Below the pieces are notes generated by a model, which saw nothing but the letters and a program-made list of their open reading frames with translations, searched no databases and had not been told where the DNA came from. From the NCBI GenBank assembly GCA_022833215.1, contig JAIPUZ010000086.1:1-64000 (forward strand): a stretch of 64,000 nt of DNA, read 5' to 3'. Numbering within the stretch: position 1 is the stretch's first letter; each line of letters starts with the position of its first letter. The translations under genes were made by a program, and so were the position numbers. The DNA comes from Mesorhizobium sp. GTDB taxonomy: Bacteria; Pseudomonadota; Alphaproteobacteria; Rhizobiales; Rhizobiaceae. Below are positions 1-8,486 of the stretch, one piece after another.

Positions 1-224
1 GGCAACGGATTCGGCCGACATAATCATCGCTTCGCCAACAGATCAACGCCGCATTTCAACCGTGCGCTACGTCATCCCTTTTCCCGCCACCGTTTCCTCT
101 AAACTGCTTACGCGCCGCTTACGTGGAAATTTTCGCTGTCTCGGTGGTTTGTGGCTCGGCTCTTAAACTGCTGTATTCCCTTCATTTTTTTCGTCTTCAG
201 TTCATGCATCCACCCTTGACAGCA

Positions 225-266
225 GCCTTCGGAGGGCGACACTCTATCCAGCTGAGCTACGGGTGC
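225..266 (-). pseudogene. tRNA-Arg(CCG) 5' fragment, truncated
   Basis: Read on the minus strand from 266, the sequence has a tRNA acceptor 5' strand (GCACCCG), a D arm (GCTCAGCTGGATAGAGT), and an anticodon arm with loop CTCCGAA (anticodon CCG, Arg). The match stops after the first three bases of the 3' anticodon stem. No T arm, no 3' acceptor strand and no CCA follow, and I find no complementary 3' half between 1 and 225. This looks like half a tRNA gene, left by a recombination or deletion event. An interrupted gene whose 3' half lies beyond the window edge is not excluded. Confidence 0.65.
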
Positions 267-401
267 CTGATATGCGTGCAATCTCTTAGACGATCCGCAC
301 CGGTCCATCAACGGCGCAGATGACGAAAAACTGCGTTTATCCTGCGCTGCGTCAAATGCACGGGAAAAGGAAGGCGTGCGAATGCGTAGGCGGCGGACGG
401 G

Positions 402-1610
402 TCAGGAGGCATTTTCGGCGATCGCGGTGCCTGCCGCCCAGCCAGAGGCCCACGCCCACTGGAAATTGTAGCCGCCCAGCCAGCCCGTCACATCCACCAC
501 CTCGCCGATGAAAAACAGGCCGGGAACGGCTTTCGCCGCCATGGTGCGCGAATCGATACATGCGGTATCGACGCCGCCGAGCGTCACTTCCGCCGTGCGG
601 TAGCCTTCGGTTCCAGCCGGATACAGCTCCCAGTTCTGCAGCATGTCCGCGATTTCCGCGAGCTTCCTGTCGGACGCCTCCGCCAGCGTGCCGCTCCATC
701 CCTGTGTTTCGGCCAGATGGGCGACCAGACGCCTGGGCAGCAACTCGCCAAGTGCCGTCTGGACGCTCCTGCGTCCGTTTTCGCGTTTGGCCGCACACAG
801 CAGCGCGCCAAGGTCGGCCGACGGAAGAAACGCGATCCGGATCGGCTGCGTCTCGCGCCAGTAGGAGGAAATCTGAAGAACGGCCGGACCTGACAGGCCG
901 CGATGGGTGAACAGGAGCGCTTCCTCGAAAGCCGCCTTGCCGCAGGAGACCCGCACGTCTGCCGCAACGCCGGCAATCTCACGAAAACCGCGAAGGACAT
1001 CCTCCCCGAAGGTCAGCGGCACCAGACCCGGCCGGGTCTCGGTGACCGCGAGACCGAATTGTTTGGCAATCTGGTAGCCGAGGCCGGTTGCGCCCATTTT
1101 GGGGATGGATTTGCCGCCGCACGCCACCACCACATGCCGGCAACCGACGGTTGCCGCGCCCTCGCCGCCCAGCGTCACGACAAAGCCCGCCTCATTGCGC
1201 TCGACGCGTTCCAGCGTCGTGAAGAGCCGCATTTCGCAGCCTGCCCGCGCCATTTCACCGACCAGCATGGCGATGATGTCCCTGGCGGAACGGTCGCAGA
1301 AGAGCTGCCCGAGCGTTTTCTCATGGTAGGCGATGCCATGCTTCTCGACCATCGCGATGAAGTGCTGCGGCGTGTAGCGGCCAAGCGCGGACTTGGCGAA
1401 ATGGGGATTGCCGGAAATGAAGTTGCGGGCGCTCGCGCCGACATTGGTGAAATTGCAGCGGCCACCGCCGGAAATGCGGATCTTCTCGCCGGGAGCCTTC
1501 GCATGATCGACGATCAGCACCCTGCCCCCGCGCGCGGCGGCGTGGATGGCACACATCATTCCAGCCGCGCCGGCGCCCAGGATCACGGTATCGAAAGTCT
1601 CACGCCGCAT
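402..1610 (-). CDS. FAD-dependent oxidoreductase, HI0933/BaiN-like flavoprotein
   Basis: A 402-residue protein of the HI0933 (YhiN/BaiN) flavoprotein family. The N-terminus has the Rossmann dinucleotide motif GAGAAG at about residues 12-17, and the family signature SGGGRCNFTN follows near residues 47-56. The C-terminus has a second FAD-contacting segment (FIGEVVDVTGWLGGYN), as expected for a full-length member. These are predicted NAD(P)/FAD oxidoreductases; one relative, BaiN of gut clostridia, reduces bile-acid intermediates, but the substrate of proteobacterial members is unknown and nothing here points to one. The gene is monocistronic and diverges from the IMPACT-family gene across a 157-bp spacer. 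Confidence 0.9.
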   Translation of the reverse strand: MRRETFDTVILGAGAAGMMCAIHAAARGGRVLIVDHAKAPGEKIRISGGGRCNFTNVGASARNFISGNPHFAKSALGRYTPQHFIAMVEKHGIAYHEKTLGQLFCDRSARDIIAMLVGEMARAGCEMRLFTTLERVERNEAGFVVTLGGEGAATVGCRHVVVACGGKSIPKMGATGLGYQIAKQFGLAVTETRPGLVPLTFGEDVLRGFREIAGVAADVRVSCGKAAFEEALLFTHRGLSGPAVLQISSYWRETQPIRIAFLPSADLGALLCAAKRENGRRSVQTALGELLPRRLVAHLAETQGWSGTLAEASDRKLAEIADMLQNWELYPAGTEGYRTAEVTLGGVDTACIDSRTMAAKAVPGLFFIGEVVDVTGWLGGYNFQWAWASGWAAGTAIAENAS

Positions 1611-1767
1611 GATTTTTTCCGGAAGATCGTCTGCAGGGCCTGCATGGATGCCAGCGCCTGACGGACCCGGTAAACGATCCGCAGGCCGCCATCAACAGGG
1701 CCGCCGCAAATGGTTTCAGCGCCGCGCCGGGCTGGCCGCGGCAGCCCACAGGTTCTATCAGAAGGGC

Positions 1768-2394
1768 ATGACCACGCTTCACACCCTCGTCGCTATCGAA
1801 AGCGCCCGGCAGGAGATCAGGAAAAGCCGCTTTCTGGCCATCGCCGGACCGATCGATTCGCAGGAGAGCGCCAAGGCGTTCATCGCAACGCATTCCGATG
1901 CCTCGGCCAACCACAATTGCTGGGCCTGGCGGTTCGGCCAGACCTACAGGTTCAGCGACGACGGCGAGCCTTCGGGCACCGCAGGCAAGCCGATTCTGCA
2001 GGCGATCGACGGCCAGTCGCTCGACCGGGTGGCGGTCGTCGTCACCCGCTGGTTCGGAGGCGTTCTTCTGGGCAGCGGCGGCCTGATCCGCGCCTATGGC
2101 GGCACGGCGGCGATGTGCCTGCGCGCCGCTGCAAAAACACCCCTCATCGAGACCACCCAGATGGATGTGACCTGCAATTTCACGGACCTCGCTCTTGTCA
2201 GGGCGCGGCTGGGGGCTATGCCTGCGGTGTCGGTCACAGCGGAGAAATACACCGGCAGCGGCGGCGAACTCACGCTTTGCGTCCCTCTTTCGGAGCTGGA
2301 GGGAACAGTCTCGCTGATTGCCGATCTCACCAGCGGGCGCGCCGTGATTTCCACCGACCGTGGACCGGCTGACGGCAAGCCCGCCCGTCCTTGA
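1768..2394 (+). CDS. YigZ/IMPACT family protein
   Basis: A 208-residue protein of the YigZ/IMPACT family. The start at ATG 1768 gives MTTLHTLVAIES; the reading frame is open further upstream, but homology to the family begins here. The N-terminal UPF0029 domain carries the typical stretches NHNCWAWRFG, SDDGEPSGTAGKP and VVVTRWFGGVLLGSGGLIRA (about residues 45-115). A C-terminal DUF1949-like ferredoxin fold follows. Eukaryotic IMPACT regulates translation through GCN1, while the bacterial role is not established. It is transcribed alone or with the downstream S-formylglutathione hydrolase gene, 88 bp away. Confidence 0.88.
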   Translation: MTTLHTLVAIESARQEIRKSRFLAIAGPIDSQESAKAFIATHSDASANHNCWAWRFGQTYRFSDDGEPSGTAGKPILQAIDGQSLDRVAVVVTRWFGGVLLGSGGLIRAYGGTAAMCLRAAAKTPLIETTQMDVTCNFTDLALVRARLGAMPAVSVTAEKYTGSGGELTLCVPLSELEGTVSLIADLTSGRAVISTDRGPADGKPARP

Positions 2395-2482
2395 CCTTTG
2401 CGGGTTTGTGGGCTCAGTTGCGGCCGCATCGGGGCAACGGGAACAGCCACCCTGCCCGTTGCCCAACCGCAGGAGTTGCTGA

Positions 2483-3316
2483 ATGAAGACGGTTTCCACC
2501 TCGAAGGCGCATGGCGGCGTGCAGGGCGTCTACACGCACGCTTCGGACAGTTGCGCCTGCGACATGACCTTCGCCGTTTTCGTGCCGCCGCAGGCCGCCA
2601 ATGGGCCGGTGCCGGTGCTGTGGTATCTTTCCGGCCTTACCTGCACCCATGCCAACGTCATGGACAAGGGCGAATATCGGCGCATGGCCGCCGAGCTCGG
2701 CCTGATGATCGTGTGCCCCGACACCAGCCCGCGCGGCGAGGCCGTTCCCGACGAGAGGGACAACTGGCAGTTCGGCTCAGGCGCGGGATTCTATGTGGAC
2801 GCGACCGAGGCGCCCTATGCGCAAAACTATCGCATGTATTCCTACATCACCGAGGAGTTGCCGGCGCTTGTCGCAGCCCGTTTCCCCGCCGATATGGGGC
2901 GGCAGGGCATTTTCGGCCATTCGATGGGCGGACACGGCGCACTGACCATCGCGCTGAAGAACCCGGAGCGGTTTCGCAGCTGCACCGCCTTCGCCCCGAT
3001 CGCCCAGCCCAGCACGGCCGGATGGTCGCGGCCCGCTCTCGGGAAATATCTGGGCGCGGACGAAGCTGCCTGGCGTGCCTATGACGCAACCCTGCTGATT
3101 GCGGACGGCCATCGTTTCCCGGAACTTCTGGTCGATCAGGGCACGGCCGACGGTTTTCTGGACGAGGGCCTGCGCCCCTGGCTGCTGGAAGAGGCGTGCC
3201 GCGAGGCGGGCATGGCGCTGACCCTGCGGATGCAGGAGGGCTATGACCACTCCTACAACTTCATCTCCACCTTCATGGACGACCATCTGAAATGGCATGC
3301 GAAACGGCTGCGTTGA
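2483..3316 (+). CDS. fghA: S-formylglutathione hydrolase
   Basis: A 277-residue alpha/beta hydrolase of the esterase D family, which hydrolyses S-formylglutathione to formate and glutathione in the last step of glutathione-dependent formaldehyde detoxification. The nucleophile elbow GHSMGG places the catalytic serine at Ser147. The rest of the triad is visible as Asp in DQGTADGF and His in YDHSYNF near the C-terminus. The oxyanion region (YLSGLTCTHAN) and length match the family. A purine-rich GGAG lies about 9 bases before the ATG. No formaldehyde dehydrogenase gene is adjacent, so the pathway is encoded at separate loci. Confidence 0.93.
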   Translation: MKTVSTSKAHGGVQGVYTHASDSCACDMTFAVFVPPQAANGPVPVLWYLSGLTCTHANVMDKGEYRRMAAELGLMIVCPDTSPRGEAVPDERDNWQFGSGAGFYVDATEAPYAQNYRMYSYITEELPALVAARFPADMGRQGIFGHSMGGHGALTIALKNPERFRSCTAFAPIAQPSTAGWSRPALGKYLGADEAAWRAYDATLLIADGHRFPELLVDQGTADGFLDEGLRPWLLEEACREAGMALTLRMQEGYDHSYNFISTFMDDHLKWHAKRLR

Positions 3317-3346
3317 GCGGCTTCCGGCGTCAGACATGACCGTCAC

Positions 3347-3385
3347 GATTTTTTGCCCGCCGCCCACGATTTGAGGCGGCGGGCA
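3347..3385 (-). terminator. Rho-independent terminator after the DUF1344 gene
   Basis: An 11-bp perfect stem (TGCCCGCCGCC at 3354-3364 with GGCGGCGGGCA at 3375-3385) with a 10-base loop. Read on the minus strand it is followed by a run of T residues (A/T tract at 3349-3354 on the plus strand). It sits 22 bp beyond the stop of the leftward DUF1344 gene. Confidence 0.8.
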
Positions 3386-3406
3386 TCCGGATATGCGGGA
3401 CCGGCG

Positions 3407-3667
3407 TCAGTTGCCGGCGAGGCTGCCGCTGAATACCGTGGTGACGTTGCCGCTTTCACTGTTGAACTGGATCTTGGCGTGAGAGCCGGAGCCCAGATCG
3501 GCCGGGACAGCCACCTGAACCGGAACCGAAGCGGTGGAACCATCTTCGAGCACGATGGTGCGCGTCTGGTTGTCGTAGGAGCGGACCGTGCCGCTAAGGG
3601 TGCTGGCAGCCATGGCCGACCCGGAAAGAACGGCGAGGGCGGCAACCGAAGCGATAATCCTGATCAT
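3407..3667 (-). CDS. Small exported DUF1344 protein
   Basis: An 86-residue protein with a clear Sec signal peptide (about residues 1-20, ending Ala-Met-Ala-Ala). The mature part is a short beta-rich domain of the DUF1344 type, with the pattern GTVRSYDNQTRTIVLEDGS typical of that family. Function is unknown; the family is mostly seen in Rhizobiales and is predicted periplasmic. The start is supported by AAGGA 8 bases before the ATG. The upstream leader is AT-rich and contains an inverted repeat, AAGCAAT (3700-3706) with ATTGCTT (3715-3721), which could be an operator or a leader hairpin. It has its own terminator. Confidence 0.75.
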   Translation of the reverse strand: MIRIIASVAALAVLSGSAMAASTLSGTVRSYDNQTRTIVLEDGSTASVPVQVAVPADLGSGSHAKIQFNSESGNVTTVFSGSLAGN

Positions 3668-4032
3668 TTTCCATATCCTTATAAGTATTTCAATTTACAA
3701 AGCAATTTCTTCTCATTGCTTCGACACTCCGGATATAGGAGCCTCTGCCCCGGCTAAGAAGACGCCAGTTTTCGACCAGACCGTTCACCAAAATCAAACG
3801 ATGGGACTGTCCGCGCTCTGCCGCCCTCGCCCGGTCAGCAACCTTGCAGCCATCGGCGCGGGGCCTGCGCGGCGCGGAAGTTTCGCGCGGGGGACAAAGC
3901 GTGTTGCGATCTTTCAGATCCGCTCGCTACGCTTCAGGATCTTTTATTTGCGCGTGTCGTTGCCCTGAAACCGGTTCCCGCTTTCGGGCGACATGCTTCA
4001 GTCTTCGAAACGACCCGTGGCGGTGGGGCGGG
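3668..4032. other. Intergenic region, no gene seen
   Basis: This 365-bp gap holds the AT-rich promoter side of the DUF1344 gene (3668-3760) and a dispersed repeat (3896-3997, listed separately). Between 3760 and 3895 I see no gene, RNA or regulatory motif that I can support; short open frames here have no recognisable product. Confidence 0.6.
3896..3997. repeat. Dispersed intergenic repeat, copy 1
   Basis: The segment starting AAAGCGTGTTGCGATCTTTC and ending TTTCGGGCGACATGC is shared, with a few substitutions, with 32161-32229. Shared blocks include GCGATCTTTCAG, CGCTNNNTACGCTTCAGG and TTGCGCNTGTCG. I recognise it as resembling a palindromic-rich intergenic repeat found in many copies in Mesorhizobium-group genomes. 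It lies between genes and encodes nothing obvious. Confidence 0.7.
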
Positions 4033-4188
4033 TCAGGCGCGCGACACCGCGACGATCAGATAGAACACGACAAAGGTGGCGGCGATTGCCAGCAGCGTGA
4101 TGGTCTGGGCAATGCCTATGGTCAAACCACCGGCAACGATCAGAGCCAGCGCAAGGACAAGAAAAAGCGCAACAGCAGCCTTAGGCAT
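4033..4188 (-). CDS. Small two-helix membrane protein
   Basis: A 51-residue hydrophobic protein with two predicted transmembrane segments (about residues 4-22 and 27-47) and an Ala/Leu/Val-rich composition. GGAGA lies 9 bases before ATG 4188 and fixes the start; the same frame is open further upstream but without support. The protein ends VAVSRA. I do not recognise a named family. Its short length, high hydrophobicity and good ribosome binding site make it a plausible real gene. It is followed on the left by a dispersed repeat and preceded by a 195-bp gap before tRNA-Thr. Confidence 0.6.
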   Translation of the reverse strand: MPKAAVALFLVLALALIVAGGLTIGIAQTITLLAIAATFVVFYLIVAVSRA

Positions 4189-4383
4189 GGATATGTCTCC
4201 TTTTCCTGCCGCCAATAGCACCTGCACGGATAGCCGGGGCTGTGACAGAATGTCGGACCGGCTGCAAAAGGCGGCCATGCTGAAAATGGCGTCCCGGACG
4301 GACCGCCGCAAGCCCGTCAGGAGCAAGTCGTGCTTCAGGCCGTGCTCAACCGATCGGGAACGCAACTGAATTTTTGGGAGAAG

Positions 4384-4459
4384 TGGTGCCGCTGAAGGGA
4401 CTCGAACCCCCGACCCCATCATTACGAATGACGTGCTCTACCAACTGAGCTACAGCGGC
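4384..4459 (-). tRNA. tRNA-Thr(CGT)
   Basis: A complete 76-base cloverleaf on the minus strand: acceptor GCCGCTG (4459 down) pairs with CAGCGGC, followed by discriminator A and an encoded CCA (TGG at 4384-4386 on the plus strand). The D arm is GCTCAGTTGGTAGAGC, the anticodon loop is TTCGTAA (anticodon CGT, Thr), and the T arm contains GGTTCGAGTCC. Nothing unusual is seen. Confidence 0.95.
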
Positions 4460-4695
4460 CCGGAAGGACAAGCCTCCGAGAATGCCGGCGTGATAACCGC
4501 AAGCCCGTGTTAATTCAAGTGGCCCGGTAAAATTCAGGACAGATTGTTGGCGGTGGCGCACCGAACAGCGAACAGGGCGGGCGAGGCCGCCCCCGCTGAC
4601 ACGGGTATCGACAGTTCATCATGCCAACAGCGTTGATTGATCGGCGTTCTGCGGGTAACCATCAGGACAACGCAGGCTGTCACAAGGATTCCGGC

Positions 4696-5790
4696 TTGGA
4701 CCCGATCGAAAAAGCGATTCGGAATGCCCTCGAAAAAGGCAATGCCGGGGACAGGTCGTTCCGCGAGAAGGTGTACCGTTCGGCCTTCTCCGCGCTCGAC
4801 CGCGCCTTGCAGGCCAACCCGAACGTTACGGTCGAGACCGCCATCAATCGCCGCAAGGCCATGCAGGCCAAGATCGCGGAAATCGAGGCGCAATTCCTGC
4901 CGGCGCCGGACAACGCCGCACCTTCCCCGATGCGGAACGATGCCGTGCCGGGCGTCGAAGCTCCCGGCCAGCCTTCCGCCGCCCACAGCCAGCGAAGCGA
5001 ACCCACGTTCGACGCGGGGGACCGGAACGGAGACGAACCCGACGCGCATGTAATGCCGGTCGTTCCCGACATCATTCCCGAGGGCCCGCTGCCGCGCAAT
5101 GTCGCCGAACCGGAGCCCGACCGCGCGCCACGCCGCAGGCGTCCGCGCCGACGCGGACTGCCCGCCCTGTTCGCGGGGCTCACGCTGCTCATCGTGATCG
5201 CTCTTGGCGCCTGGTGGCTGCTGCAATCGGGCGCGCTGCGGACACCGGAGCAGCGGGGCGAGGTGCCGGTGCCGCCGGCCAGCGTCGAGGACGAGGACTT
5301 TTCGCCCTCGGGCGGGGGCGCGCCGCTGCAAACCGGGCAGGCAGAGTTCTCCGGCGAATGGATCACCGTGTTCACACCGCTCGACCCGACGACGGTCTCC
5401 ACCCCGTCCGACGCCAGCGCCGAGGCCATGGAAGACGACAGCGGCGCATTCCTGCGCGTGCGCTCGGGCGCTTCCGGCTCCGCCGTCTCCTTCGACGTCG
5501 GCCAGGGCATACTGGACGAGGTTTCGGGCTCGAAGGCGGTCTTCGTGCTGGTTGCGCGGGCCGAGGACGGCAAGGCGACGCAGATCTCCATCGACTGCAA
5601 TTTCGGCGAACTCGGCGATTGCGGCCGCAAGCGCTATGAAGTCGGACGCGAGCGCGGGGAATATCTGTTCGACGTGCAGTTCCCCGACAAGCGCGCCGGA
5701 GCGGCCGGCACAATCGCCATCAATTCCGATGTCGAGAATCAAGGCAAGGCCATCGACATCTACGAGATCAGGGTTTCGCCCAACCAGTAA
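4696..5790 (+). CDS. Unknown single-pass membrane protein with large extracytoplasmic domain
   Basis: A protein of about 364 residues, starting at TTG 4696 (LDPIEKAIRNALEKG). AAGGA lies about 9 bases upstream, and the sequence before this codon is not protein-like; the frame itself is open from 4621. The N-terminal 70 residues form an amphipathic helical region, followed by a Pro/Asp/Arg-rich linker. A basic patch (RRRRPRRRG) precedes one transmembrane helix at about residues 158-178. The C-terminal 150 residues look like a beta-rich domain with two cysteines (IDCNFGELGDCG), probably periplasmic and possibly disulfide-bonded. I recognise no characterised family. It is convergent with the ligase gene, 8 bp away. 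Confidence 0.7.
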   Translation: MDPIEKAIRNALEKGNAGDRSFREKVYRSAFSALDRALQANPNVTVETAINRRKAMQAKIAEIEAQFLPAPDNAAPSPMRNDAVPGVEAPGQPSAAHSQRSEPTFDAGDRNGDEPDAHVMPVVPDIIPEGPLPRNVAEPEPDRAPRRRRPRRRGLPALFAGLTLLIVIALGAWWLLQSGALRTPEQRGEVPVPPASVEDEDFSPSGGGAPLQTGQAEFSGEWITVFTPLDPTTVSTPSDASAEAMEDDSGAFLRVRSGASGSAVSFDVGQGILDEVSGSKAVFVLVARAEDGKATQISIDCNFGELGDCGRKRYEVGRERGEYLFDVQFPDKRAGAAGTIAINSDVENQGKAIDIYEIRVSPNQ

Positions 5791-5798
5791 GCGAATAC

Positions 5799-7403
5799 TT
5801 ACCGGTCCAGCAGTTCCCTGAGGGTCTCGATGCGGTCGGCTTCGGCCGGGGGCTTGTCCCAGCGCAGGCGCGAAATGCGCGGAAAGCGCATGGCCACGCC
5901 GGACTTGTGACGGGTGGAACGGTTCAGCCCCTCGAAGGCCACTTCCAGCACCAGCCCGTTCCGCCGGTCGGCGCGCACAGCGCGCACCGGGCCGAAACGC
6001 TCGACCGTGTTGTCGCGCACATATTTGTCGATCTGGCGCAATTCCTCGTCGGTGAACCCGAAATAAGCCTTGCCGACCGGCACCAGTTCCTCTTCGCCTT
6101 CCGCTCCGGTCCAGACGCCGAATGTGTAGTCGGAATAGAAGGAAGAGCGCTTGCCGTGGCCGCGCTGGGCATACATGAGCACGGCATCGACGGTGTGCGG
6201 ATCGCGCTTCCACTTGAACCACGGCCCTTTCGGCCGGCCGGCGAGATAGGGCGAATCCCAACGCTTCAGCATCACGCCCTCGATGATGGGATGAGGCGGC
6301 GCGATGCGCAGATCCTCCAGCGCTTTCCAGTCTTCGAAGGCGACCAGCGGCGAAAGGTCGAAGCGGGCGGGATCGAGCGTGGCGACAAGGTCCTCAAGCC
6401 GGGCGCGACGTTGCCGGAAGGGCAAGGCGCGCACATCCTCGCCGTCCAGTTGCAGCAGATCGTAGCAGCGCACGAAGGCCGGATGGTTCTGCATGATCTT
6501 CGGCGAAACCGTCTTGCGGTTCAGCCGCTGCTGAAGGTCCGAGAAGGTGCCGGTGGCGGCCGGGGAGCCGACCAGCAATTCGCCGTCGAGTACGGCTTCG
6601 AAGCCGATGCCGCCGGCAAGATCGGGAAAGGCGCGGGATATGTCGTCGCCGGTGCGCGAATAAAGACGCCGGACACCGCCTTCGAACGACACCTGGACGC
6701 GGATGCCGTCCCATTTCCATTCCGCGGCGTAGTCTGCCGGATCGAGCCTTTCGAGGTCGCCGTCGCCAACCGGGTTGGCCAGCATGACGGGGCGAAACAG
6801 GGCAAAAGCCGCCCGCTCGGGCTTGCGCGCGCGTCCTTCCAGCCATGCGAAGAGTTCCGTGTAGGGCGGCTCCAGTCCGTGCCACAGTTCTTCGATTTCG
6901 GCCACATCCACCGGACCCAGATCGGCCACGGCCTGCTTGGCCAGACGGGCGGAGACCCCGATGCGCAGGCCGCCGGTGACCAGCTTGATGATGGCGAAAC
7001 GCGCGGCGATGTCGGACCTGTCGAGAAGACCCGCCAGAACCTTCGGTCCGTCCGAGCGGCTGGCGGACTGCAATTTCGCGATCACCTCGGCCAGCGTCAT
7101 GTGAGAGGCGGACGCCGTATCCCCATCATGGCGGGCCGGCCACACCAGCGAGACGGTCTCGGCAAGATCGCCGACATAATCGTAGGAATAGCCGAACAGC
7201 ACCGGGTCGACACGCTCGGCGACCAGCGCGCGCAGCATGGCGGGTTTTATCGCCGCGATGGACAGGTCGCCGGTGATCGCAGCCAGCGCCAGCCCGCGAT
7301 CCGGATCCTCCGTCACGCGGAAATAATCGGTCAGCAGCCGGAGCTTGCCGTTGCGCGACGGCGTCAGCACAAGCCGGTCGAGGAGTTCGGCGAACCGCTT
7401 CAT
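5799..7403 (-). CDS. ATP-dependent DNA ligase of the ligase-associated repair cluster
   Basis: A 534-residue ATP-dependent DNA ligase. The adenylation motif KWDGIR gives the lysine that carries AMP. An N-terminal all-alpha ligase domain precedes it and an OB-fold domain follows, with the conserved VLMYAQRGHG and VAFEGLNRSTRHKSGVAMRFPR stretches. Its partners identify it as the ligase of the four-gene set described by TIGR04120-04123 (ligase, DEXH helicase, exonuclease, phosphoesterase). It starts 5 bp after the stop of the exonuclease gene, so the two are co-transcribed leftward. It is expected to act in DNA repair rather than replication, which uses NAD-dependent LigA. Confidence 0.92.
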   Translation of the reverse strand: MKRFAELLDRLVLTPSRNGKLRLLTDYFRVTEDPDRGLALAAITGDLSIAAIKPAMLRALVAERVDPVLFGYSYDYVGDLAETVSLVWPARHDGDTASASHMTLAEVIAKLQSASRSDGPKVLAGLLDRSDIAARFAIIKLVTGGLRIGVSARLAKQAVADLGPVDVAEIEELWHGLEPPYTELFAWLEGRARKPERAAFALFRPVMLANPVGDGDLERLDPADYAAEWKWDGIRVQVSFEGGVRRLYSRTGDDISRAFPDLAGGIGFEAVLDGELLVGSPAATGTFSDLQQRLNRKTVSPKIMQNHPAFVRCYDLLQLDGEDVRALPFRQRRARLEDLVATLDPARFDLSPLVAFEDWKALEDLRIAPPHPIIEGVMLKRWDSPYLAGRPKGPWFKWKRDPHTVDAVLMYAQRGHGKRSSFYSDYTFGVWTGAEGEEELVPVGKAYFGFTDEELRQIDKYVRDNTVERFGPVRAVRADRRNGLVLEVAFEGLNRSTRHKSGVAMRFPRISRLRWDKPPAEADRIETLRELLDR

Positions 7404-7408
7404 GCCGG

Positions 7409-8419
7409 TCAGTCCCCCTCGTCCTCGTAGCCGACCAGATGCAGCGGGCGGGCGGCGATGCCCTGCAATTCGCACCAGCGCACCAGCGCCTCCTCGCGGC
7501 CATGCGTGACCCATACTTCGCCGGCACCCGTCCCGGCGATGGTCTGGCACAGTTCGTCCCAGTCGCAATGGTCGGACAGGATCAGCGGCAGTTCGACGCC
7601 GCGCTGTCTGGCGCGCTGGCGGATGCGCATCCAGCCCGAGGCGAAGCAGGATACGGGATCGGGGAAGCGCCGTGCCCAGCGGTCGGCGAAGGCCGAGGGC
7701 GGACCGATGACGACGGCCCCGGCAAAGTCGCCCTTGCGGCCGGCCTCCACCGTCGCCGGCTCCAGCGTGCCGAGGTCGATGCCTTCCTCCTGATAGTAGG
7801 CGCTGAGCTTCGCCAGAGCACCGTGGATATGGATCGGCCGGTCATAGCCGGCCTGCCGCAGTTCCTTCATCACGCGCTGCGCCTTGCCAAGCGCATAGGC
7901 CCCGACCAGATGGCTGCGCTCGGGAAACTGCGCCACCGATTTCAGCAGCCGCGCAATCTCTTCCTGCGGCGGCGGGTGGCGGAAGACGGGCAGCGCAAAG
8001 GTCGCCTCGGTGATGAAGACATCGCAGGGCACAAGCTCGAAAGGCGCGCAGGTGGCATCGCGGGTGCGCTTGTAGTCGCCGGAAGCGACGATGCGCAGGC
8101 CGCCTTTCTCCACCGCGATCTGGGCGGAACCCAGCACATGGCCGGCCGGATGAAAGGTGACGGTCACGCCGCCGACATCGATCTTTTCACCCAGGGCCGC
8201 CGCCTGCCGGCCCTGGGCGAAATTCTCCCCGTAGCGCAGCGCCATGATATCCAGCGTCTGACGCGTGGCCAGCACATGGGCATGGCCGGCCCGCGCGTGG
8301 TCGGAATGGCCGTGGGTGATCAGCGCGCGCTCCACCGGGCGCACCGGATCGATGAAGAAATCGCCGGGCGGGCAATAGAGCCCTTCAGGGCGGGGCTGGA
8401 GCAGATCGCTGGGACGCAT
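7409..8419 (-). CDS. Ligase-associated MBL-fold exonuclease
   Basis: A 336-residue metallo-beta-lactamase/beta-CASP protein. The metal-binding motif HGHSDHA lies near residues 35-41; further metal ligands appear in FHPAGHVLGSAQ and SGDYK, and in the C-terminal SDHCDWDEL. It corresponds to the ligase-associated exonuclease family (TIGR04122), related to SNM1/CPSF-type nucleases that act on DNA ends. The start at ATG 8419 gives MRPSDLLQPRPEG; sequence upstream in the same frame is not protein-like. It is the first gene of the leftward pair and diverges from the helicase gene across a 133-bp promoter region. Confidence 0.92.
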   Translation of the reverse strand: MRPSDLLQPRPEGLYCPPGDFFIDPVRPVERALITHGHSDHARAGHAHVLATRQTLDIMALRYGENFAQGRQAAALGEKIDVGGVTVTFHPAGHVLGSAQIAVEKGGLRIVASGDYKRTRDATCAPFELVPCDVFITEATFALPVFRHPPPQEEIARLLKSVAQFPERSHLVGAYALGKAQRVMKELRQAGYDRPIHIHGALAKLSAYYQEEGIDLGTLEPATVEAGRKGDFAGAVVIGPPSAFADRWARRFPDPVSCFASGWMRIRQRARQRGVELPLILSDHCDWDELCQTIAGTGAGEVWVTHGREEALVRWCELQGIAARPLHLVGYEDEGD

Positions 8420-8486
8420 GGCTGACAGATAGGTCGTTTCGGCACCGCGGAAAGGCCGCACTGTGCCTGTGCGCCGCCATCCGCGC

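Noticed and set aside
1-27. Possible start of a leftward gene (ATG at 27, reading MIMSAESVA)
   Set aside because: Only nine codons are in the window and the upstream sequence has no convincing ribosome binding site.
1-266. Group I intron interrupting tRNA-Arg
   Set aside because: The break lies in the 3' anticodon stem rather than the loop, and I see no conserved intron core; a 3' exon is not in the window.
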